NCBI GenBank assembly: GCA_947175775.1
Contig: CAMWNY010000075.1
Span: forward strand, 1-9,655
From: an uncultured Lachnospiraceae bacterium
GTDB taxonomy: Bacteria; Bacillota; Clostridia; Lachnospirales; Lachnospiraceae
Direction of reading: 5' to 3'
DNA: 9,655 nucleotides
This document shows positions 6,029 through 9,655 of the stretch, piece after piece. Numbering within the stretch: the stretch's first letter is position 1; the number at the start of each line of letters is the position of its first letter. Below the pieces are notes generated by a model, which ran no database searches, had not been told where the DNA came from, and saw nothing but the letters and a program-made list of their open reading frames with translations. A program made the position numbers and the translations under genes.

Positions 6029-6057
6029 ATTATAATCCCTTTTTCAGAAACGAACAA
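6029..6057 (-). promoter_or_regulatory. Promoter of pfkA
   Basis: A perfect TATAAT (6034-6029) on the minus strand has a weak TTGTTC (6057-6052) 17 bases upstream. The leader would be about 50 bases and contains the palindrome at 5987-6002. The poor -35 box suggests that an activator could matter. Confidence 0.55.
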
Positions 6058-6083
6058 CTTTTTAGACAAAATTTTTTCTATTT

Positions 6084-6100
6084 TTGTGAGTTTTTCACAA
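6084..6100. promoter_or_regulatory. TTGTGA-N5-TCACAA inverted repeat upstream of pfkA
   Basis: Two perfect 6-base half-sites with a 5-base spacer lie about 27 bases upstream of the pfkA -35 box. The half-sites equal those of Crp/Fnr (TGTGA-N6-TCACA) and Rex (TTGTGAA-N4-TTCACAA) operators, but the spacer is one base shorter than either. A related regulator is plausible but not proven. Confidence 0.4.
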
Positions 6101-6112
6101 TACCGTTTTATC

Positions 6113-6150
6113 AAAAAACCTGCGGCAATCCCTTTTTGGCATTCCGCAGG
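6113..6150 (-). terminator. Rho-independent terminator of the 6176-7192 gene
   Basis: CCTGCGG (6150-6144) pairs with CCGCAGG (6125-6119). An additional AAT/ATT and CC/GG continuation surrounds an A-rich loop, and six T residues (6118-6113) follow on the minus strand. It lies 26 bases after the stop codon. Confidence 0.88.
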
Positions 6151-6175
6151 CTTAAATTTATCTGAATGAAAAATA

Positions 6176-7192
6176 TTAGAAATTGCTTACACTGCCGCTT
6201 TCCGAACTGTCCGCAAATGCGCCTGCATTCTGCAGATAGCCGATTTGCGCGACGCGGTTGATATTCCTCTGCTCCCTTGAAATCGAAATGATGGTCGGTA
6301 CTGCCCCGACTACGACAAAAAGCATCTGCTGTAAAAAGGAGCCAATATACTCTCTCATGCCGTCCAGCTCTGCTATAAGCGTCGGGACTGCCTGAAAAGC
6401 TTCAAAAATACCGACTTCATAATCCATATACTCTTTCATCGCCTGAGTAAGCTGAATCGCCCAATCGAGACGGTTTCCAAAATAAGTCATGCCGATCATA
6501 ATAACACAGGAAATGATGATGCCCACTACTGTCAGCTTTCCGCCAAGTTTGCCAAAGCCCTTAAGCGTACAAAATGCCATTACAATGCCGGAGACCGCCG
6601 CGACATAGCCGAGCATTCCCAAAATGACAATACATGCCACTCCTATCAGCGAACCCAAAATAGCGCCAATAATTCCTCCGATAATATTTACGTTTTTCTG
6701 CTGTCTTTTCTGTGCCTTAACTTCATTCTCGCTCTTTGCCCTTGCTGCACACTGCGCGCAGAGGTGAAGTCTTGCGGTTTCCAGCATAAAGCCTACCGTC
6801 TGTGCGGAAGCGCCACAGGTTTGACAGCACGCCGCGTAGCCTCTTTCATGCAAAAATGCCGTCAGCGCGTTAAGTGTATATTCCATGTCATCACGAAGCT
6901 TACCCTGATTTGCCTGGCTTTTGGTTACCACTGTGATTAAACTGTCCTTCTGCGTCAAAGCTGTTGCAGGCGCTACACTTTTTTTGAAAAGCGAAATTTC
7001 ATCTTTTCCAAGCATCGTACTGGCGCTTCTTGCTGAAGTCGTAATCGTCAAAAGATACGGATATCTTTGATCTGTAGCATAAACCAACAGCTCATAACCA
7101 TTTTTCATCCCGTAAATCGTATTGGTATTTTCGTCATAAGTAAAACCTATGCCCGCCGCAAGGCTTTTATAATTTTCTGTAATCTTGCTCAT
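6176..7192 (-). CDS. Hypothetical membrane protein with a two-CxxC zinc-ribbon-like motif
   Basis: I do not recognise this 338-residue protein. The first 120 residues are a soluble, mixed region (MSKITENYKSLAAGIGFTYD...) with no cysteine. A CCQTC...CAQC pair follows (C123/C126 and C145/C148), consistent with a small zinc-binding unit. After a basic stretch (KAQKRQQKN, 159-167) there are about four hydrophobic segments: 170-190, 192-210, 221-238 and 285-305. The tail is polar and Ser-rich (ADSSESGSVSNF). This suggests a cytosolic N-terminal module tethered to a membrane domain; function and partners are unknown. The start is the ATG at 7192-7190 with GGGGG (7202-7198) 5 bases upstream. Upstream in-frame ATGs have no ribosome site and translate into a basic, low-complexity stretch from a palindromic region. 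It is a single gene with its own terminator. Confidence 0.75.
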   Translation of the reverse strand: MSKITENYKSLAAGIGFTYDENTNTIYGMKNGYELLVYATDQRYPYLLTITTSARSASTMLGKDEISLFKKSVAPATALTQKDSLITVVTKSQANQGKLRDDMEYTLNALTAFLHERGYAACCQTCGASAQTVGFMLETARLHLCAQCAARAKSENEVKAQKRQQKNVNIIGGIIGAILGSLIGVACIVILGMLGYVAAVSGIVMAFCTLKGFGKLGGKLTVVGIIISCVIMIGMTYFGNRLDWAIQLTQAMKEYMDYEVGIFEAFQAVPTLIAELDGMREYIGSFLQQMLFVVVGAVPTIISISREQRNINRVAQIGYLQNAGAFADSSESGSVSNF

Positions 7193-7204
7193 ATGTACCC
7201 CCAT

Positions 7205-7334
7205 CCGCACACGCTCATTGTGCCGCTTGGGTTTGGCGCGTGCATACAAGCCCTGCGGTTGAAATATTCTGTTTTTTGGAACGGAATTATTTTAACATAT
7301 CCGCAGTGCCTATTCGGAAAAGCGATGCTTTTCC
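7205..7334. repeat. Cluster of inverted repeats in the leader of the 6176-7192 gene
   Basis: GCACACGC (7207-7214) pairs with GCGCGTGC (7236-7243) save one position. CTGCGG (7253-7258) pairs with CCGCAG (7301-7306). GGAAAAGC-GAT-GCTTTTCC (7316-7334) is a perfect 8-pair hairpin with a 3-base loop. A compact GGGC/GCCC hairpin follows at about 7343-7353. The density of palindromes, and the GC-rich character of parts of this stretch relative to the flanks, suggest a mobile or REP-like repeat rather than ordinary leader sequence. Confidence 0.4.
7289..7297 (-). promoter_or_regulatory. Possible extended -10 promoter of the 6176-7192 gene
   Basis: TGTTAAAAT on the minus strand fits TG-N-TAAAAT. No convincing -35 box is present. 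It would give a leader of about 90 bases carrying GC-rich inverted repeats. Confidence 0.3.
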
Positions 7335-7356
7335 TCATTCACGGGCTTCGCCCTAT

Positions 7357-7413
7357 CAAAATATAATTTGGCAAATACGTCTGCAAGCAGCCGATTTGCC
7401 AGATTATATTTTG
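7357..7413. repeat. 20-pair stem-loop in the gap before mscL
   Basis: The arms 7357-7376 and 7394-7413 are inverted repeats identical at 19 of 20 positions, with a 17-base loop. The one difference is a U-G wobble in the plus-strand RNA, so the stem is fully paired there. It starts CAAAATATAAT and its inner half is TGGCAAAT. No T-run follows immediately. It resembles a small palindromic repeat or a miniature transposable element core. Whether it recurs elsewhere cannot be seen from this window. Confidence 0.6.
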
Positions 7414-7423
7414 GCACTGCTCA

Positions 7424-7530
7424 TTGCTCTCGCGAACATTATATCATAAATCTGCGATTTCTGATCAACATTCGCCGTTCGCAAAATGAACAGGTTCACT
7501 TTGCTCTCTTGCGCTCATAATATCATAAAA
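7424..7530. repeat. Imperfect direct repeats flanking an inverted repeat
   Basis: A TTGCTCTC...CATTATATCATAAA unit (7424-7450) recurs as TTGCTCTC...CATAATATCATAAA (7501-7529), each about 27-29 bases long. Between and partly overlapping them, GCAAAATGAAC (7481-7491) and GTTCACTTTGC (7494-7504) form an 11-pair inverted repeat with one mismatch around a 2-base centre. The mismatch is a G-U pair in the minus-strand RNA. No reading frame crosses this region convincingly. Confidence 0.45.
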
Positions 7531-7586
7531 TTTTTATAAACACAACTGCCTCGCTTAAATTGCACCGTTTACTTAATATTTTTTTA

Positions 7587-7616
7587 TTTACGGACACACT
7601 TGTTTCGATATATAAT
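7587..7616 (+). promoter_or_regulatory. Promoter of mscL
   Basis: A perfect TATAAT (7611-7616) has TTTACG (7587-7592) 18 bases upstream. The start would be near 7623, giving a leader of about 34 bases with GGGAG at 7644-7648. Confidence 0.6.
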
Positions 7617-7656
7617 AGTCGAATAAGGAATTTTTTATCAAAAGGGAGAAATATTT

Positions 7657-8076
7657 ATGCACAAGTTTTTAGAGGAATTTAAGAAATTTATCAGCAAAGG
7701 AAACGTAATGGATATGGCAGTCGGTATTATTATCGGCGGTGCGTTCACAAGTATTGTGTCTTCGCTTGTCAATGATATTATCAACCCGCTGCTTGGACTG
7801 TTTGGCGGAATGAACTTTGATCAGCTTTCTTGGAACATTTCGGGCGATGTGACGCTTTATTACGGAAAATTCATTACGGCGGTCGTCAATTTTCTGATTA
7901 TGGCATTTATCGTGTTTATTCTTGTGAAAGCAATGAATACTGCCATGTCAAAGCTGCAGAAAAAGGAAGAGAAGATTGAGAAAGCGCCAACCACAAAGAC
8001 ATGCCCTTACTGTAAATCCGAGATTGCACTTGACGCAACAAGATGCCCGCACTGTACTTCAGAGCTCGGAAAGTAA
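7657..8076 (+). CDS. mscL: Large-conductance mechanosensitive channel MscL with C-terminal zinc ribbon
   Basis: MscL forms a homopentameric channel in the cytoplasmic membrane that opens under high tension and releases solutes during hypo-osmotic shock. The 139-residue protein shows the family's N-terminal amphipathic helix and first transmembrane helix (FLEEFKKFISKGNVMDMAVGIIIGGAFTSIV in part, about 3-45), the NPLLGL motif, a periplasmic loop, and the second helix (about 72-95). The usual charged cytoplasmic helix (KLQKKEEKIEK) is followed by CPYC...CPHC (C116/C119/C130/C133), a zinc ribbon absent from E. coli MscL but known in some Firmicutes versions. The start has GGGAG 8 bases upstream. 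It is a single gene between two palindrome-rich blocks. Confidence 0.95.
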   Translation: MHKFLEEFKKFISKGNVMDMAVGIIIGGAFTSIVSSLVNDIINPLLGLFGGMNFDQLSWNISGDVTLYYGKFITAVVNFLIMAFIVFILVKAMNTAMSKLQKKEEKIEKAPTTKTCPYCKSEIALDATRCPHCTSELGK

Positions 8077-8099
8077 GAATATTTGTTTGCATAGCCAAT

Positions 8100-8178
8100 C
8101 GAGTAGGGGAACGCCTTTCTCCACTACTCGCCGCGCGCCCCATGCGCCGCTTCTGCGGCATACTTCCCCTGCATGGGG
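8100..8178. repeat. GC-rich multi-hairpin block downstream of mscL
   Basis: Two adjacent structures stand out from the AT-rich surroundings. CGAGTAG (8100-8106) pairs with CTACTCG (8124-8130). CCCCATGC (8138-8145) pairs with GCATGGGG (8171-8178), enclosing GCCGC-TTCT-GCGGC (8146-8159). All three stems are perfect. It begins 24 bases after the mscL stop and could fold the 3' end of its mRNA. There is no plus-strand T-run, so it is not a standard terminator. A REP-like repeated element is the main alternative. Confidence 0.55.
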
Positions 8179-8185
8179 TGTGCAT

Positions 8186-8211
8186 AAAAAATAAGAGCAG
8201 ATTTTCTGCTC
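8186..8211 (-). terminator. Rho-independent terminator of the tRNA-Tyr gene
   Basis: GAGCAG-N5-CTGCTC (8195-8211) is a perfect 6-pair hairpin. On the minus strand it runs into TTATTTTTTA. It lies about 30 bases beyond the tRNA 3' end. On the plus strand the downstream CATGCCTTTT is a weaker tail, so it may also help end mscL transcripts. Confidence 0.75.
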
Positions 8212-8242
8212 CATGCCTTTTATATACATATTTCATTTGAAA

Positions 8243-8324
8243 TGGGTGGAGGTGGATTCGAACCACCGAAGCATTAAGCAGCAGATTTACAGTCTGTCCC
8301 CTTTGGCCACTCGGGAATCCACCC
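8243..8324 (-). tRNA. tRNA-Tyr (anticodon GUA)
   Basis: The 82-base gene has a 7-pair acceptor stem GGGTGGA/TCCACCC, a D-arm with CCCGAGTGGCCAAAGGGG, the anticodon GTA (8290-8288) in CTGTAAA, a long variable arm (class II, expected for bacterial tRNA-Tyr) and the T-arm GGTGG-TTCGAAT-CCACC. The discriminator is A (8243) and CCA is not encoded. The anticodon stem reads ACAGA/TCTGC, so its top pair is an A-C mismatch. It stands alone with its own promoter and terminator. Confidence 0.95.
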
Positions 8325-8370
8325 ATTTATAAAAAACTGCAGAACTGCAATTTCTTACTATAACGAAAAA

Positions 8371-8399
8371 ACTATACCATATATTTGCTGAAACTGCAA
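8371..8399 (-). promoter_or_regulatory. Promoter of tRNA-Tyr
   Basis: TTGCAG (8399-8394) and TATAGT (8376-8371) on the minus strand are 17 bases apart, with TG one base before the -10 hexamer (extended -10). It lies about 47 bases upstream of the mature 5' end. Confidence 0.45.
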
Positions 8400-8433
8400 G
8401 TATTATTTTCATACGTTTAAACATCCGCAATAT

Positions 8434-8462
8434 TTGACTATATCAGGCATTAACGATATACT
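8434..8462 (+). promoter_or_regulatory. Promoter of the Sel1-repeat gene
   Basis: TTGACT (8434-8439) and TATACT (8457-8462) are 17 bases apart. The expected start is near 8469, giving a short leader with AGGAGG at 8486-8491. It is divergent from the tRNA promoter, about 35 bases away. Confidence 0.65.
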
Positions 8463-8496
8463 AATAAAAGAGTGAAACAGTTTTCAGGAGGAGCTT

Positions 8497-9615
8497 ATGC
8501 AGTCCTTTTTTGACGAAAGAGTAGAGTTTGCAATTGAGCATATATGGATTAACCCGCTTTCCGGGAAACGCGAAGAAGCGTTGGCATCATTGCGTGATGC
8601 CGCCAATATGGGTGATGGAGATGCCTTTTATTTTCTTGGGCGCTGCTATCTTGGAAAGAGTTTTGCCGACCCTGTGCTTGGTCTTCCCGATGACAGGAAG
8701 TTTGCGTTTGAATGCTTTGATAAAAGCCTGGAGCTTGAGAGTGCAGTCGGCATGTTTGCGACCATGCATATCGAAGGATATGAACCATCGCAAGGCACGT
8801 TTATTCATCCACCGTACAAATCCAAACGTGAAATTTGGGATAAGGTTTATGACATGGCAATGAGCGGCTGCATTTTCTGTCAGTTTCTAGTCGCGAATGC
8901 ATTCTATTATTGTGATGTGGCGGACTTTCTTGATATTACGCCTGAAAATGCAGGCGGTGAAGAACCCTATATGCGACGTGTGCGGGAATGGGCTGCAGAG
9001 GCTGTCGGACTTTATGAGGAATGTGTTGAAAAAGGGCTTGGTATTGCGATTCCCAATCTGATTGACATTTTATCATCGGGGAAACGCGGCGTTCCCATTA
9101 TGAAAAAAAGAGCAGACAAATATAAACAAATCGGCGCGGATATGGGAATCGGCGCCTATGAACGTATAATCGGAAACGAATACCGTGACGACGGTCTTTT
9201 GGAGGAAGCGCTCGCAATGTATGAACGCGCCGCAAGCCACGGCGACGGTTATGCGTATTACTGCCTTGGGAAATTTTTTACATTTCGCGGTATCCTCGGC
9301 ATGAATTTAAAAAAAGCCGCTGCCTATTTTGAAAAAGGCATCGCGGCTTACCCTAATGACAAAGGGCTTTGTAACCTGCTTGGTGAAATCTGTTTTCGCG
9401 GCGGGCAAGGGCTTGCCTGTGATTTTCCGAAAGCATTTGCGCTTTTGGACAATGCCTACCGAAACGGCAGCACCTGGGGCTCAGATATGCTCGGAATGTG
9501 CTACCTGAAAGGGCTTGGCACAGAGGTCGACCTTGAAATGGCACGGTGGATGTTTGAGCTGAACCCCAAAAAGCGGTTTGCAGTATGGGGACTGGAAGAG
9601 TTCGAGAGCTATTGA
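8497..9615 (+). CDS. Sel1/TPR-like repeat protein
   Basis: The 372-residue protein is a helical-repeat protein of Sel1/tetratricopeptide type. The repeat signatures are EALASLRDAANMGDGDAFYFLGRCYLGKS (in part, about 27-55), EEALAMYERAASHGDGYAYYCLGKFF (236-261, in part), KKAAAYFEKGIAAYPNDKGLCNLLGEICF (272-300, in part) and PKAFALLDNAYRNGSTWGSDMLGMCYLKGLGTEVDLEMARWMFE (311-354, in part). Residues about 95-230 are a less regular, probably helical insert. There is no signal peptide or membrane segment, so it is likely cytosolic. Such proteins usually act as protein-binding scaffolds; the partner here is unknown and the gene context does not help. The start has AGGAGG five bases upstream. Confidence 0.85.
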   Translation: MQSFFDERVEFAIEHIWINPLSGKREEALASLRDAANMGDGDAFYFLGRCYLGKSFADPVLGLPDDRKFAFECFDKSLELESAVGMFATMHIEGYEPSQGTFIHPPYKSKREIWDKVYDMAMSGCIFCQFLVANAFYYCDVADFLDITPENAGGEEPYMRRVREWAAEAVGLYEECVEKGLGIAIPNLIDILSSGKRGVPIMKKRADKYKQIGADMGIGAYERIIGNEYRDDGLLEEALAMYERAASHGDGYAYYCLGKFFTFRGILGMNLKKAAAYFEKGIAAYPNDKGLCNLLGEICFRGGQGLACDFPKAFALLDNAYRNGSTWGSDMLGMCYLKGLGTEVDLEMARWMFELNPKKRFAVWGLEEFESY

Positions 9616-9655
9616 GCAAAAAACGTCTTTGTCATCTTCCGGTATTCTTCCATCG
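9609..9655 (-). CDS. Possible C-terminal tail of a converging gene
   Basis: Reading the minus strand from the right edge, one frame stays open and ends EEYRKMTKTFFAQ followed by TAG (9611-9609). The stop overlaps the last 7 bases of the Sel1-repeat gene. Fifteen codons are too few to identify a product. The charged, amphipathic ending looks protein-like, and no terminator separates the two genes, which fits a tail-to-tail overlap. It could equally be a chance frame. Confidence 0.3.
   Translation of the reverse strand, partial: MEEYRKMTKTFFAQ

Noticed and set aside
7193..7249. Longer start for the 6176-7192 gene adding 19 residues
   Set aside because: The added residues are encoded by the repeat-rich leader and lack a ribosome site, whereas GGGGG is correctly spaced before the ATG at 7192.
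7067..7449. Plus-strand frames across the start of the 6176-7192 gene and the palindrome field
   Set aside because: No ribosome sites, no recognisable domain, and they run through inverted repeats.
7916..8326. Minus-strand frame running through tRNA-Tyr and the end of mscL
   Set aside because: It begins inside the tRNA gene and passes through hairpins; a tRNA start would be an artefact.

Overview
The window reads as chromosome of a low-GC, strictly fermentative Gram-positive anaerobe, most likely a Clostridia/Lachnospiraceae member. The basis is a pyruvate formate-lyase gene, a ClpC adaptor of the MecA type, a clostridial-style phosphofructokinase (GGNGT/PKTIDND), an MscL with a zinc-ribbon tail, strong AGGAGG ribosome sites, TTGACA/TATAAT promoters and AT-rich gaps. 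I see no prophage, intact insertion sequence, CRISPR array or secretion/defence cluster. Almost every gene has its own promoter and terminator, so this is a series of single-gene units, not an operon.

Layout. 1-512 (-): 5' part of pflB, with a promoter at 634-663. 528-1069: pflB/DUF1858 divergent gap with a long hairpin (816-873). 1070-1264 (+): 64-residue DUF1858 CxxC protein, then a perfect terminator. 1440-2249 (-): mecA with its own terminator and promoter. 2356-3042: long AT-rich gap with three copies of a GTCAAAAT-type direct repeat, a small GC-rich patch, several palindromes and a strong hairpin that may end a short minus-strand RNA. 3074-4789 (+): membrane-anchored stalk + SH3 + GH18 hydrolase. 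A shared bidirectional terminator lies before pfkA (4898-5971, -), whose leader and upstream region carry two neat palindromes. 6176-7192 (-): unrecognised zinc-ribbon membrane protein. 7193-7656: gap dense in palindromes. 7657-8076 (+): mscL, followed by a second, GC-rich palindromic block. 8243-8324 (-): tRNA-Tyr(GUA). 8497-9615 (+): Sel1/TPR-like repeat protein. The last 47 bases probably hold the tail of a converging gene.

Functionally, pflB and pfkA belong to sugar fermentation, MecA to regulated proteolysis, the GH18 protein to the cell surface and MscL to osmotic safety. They share a neighbourhood but nothing here shows them acting as one system. I did not find a convincing new multi-gene system. 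The most interesting material is non-coding: the pfkA control region, the repeat trio upstream of mecA, the candidate small RNA near 2850-2975 and the two palindrome-rich blocks that flank mscL.
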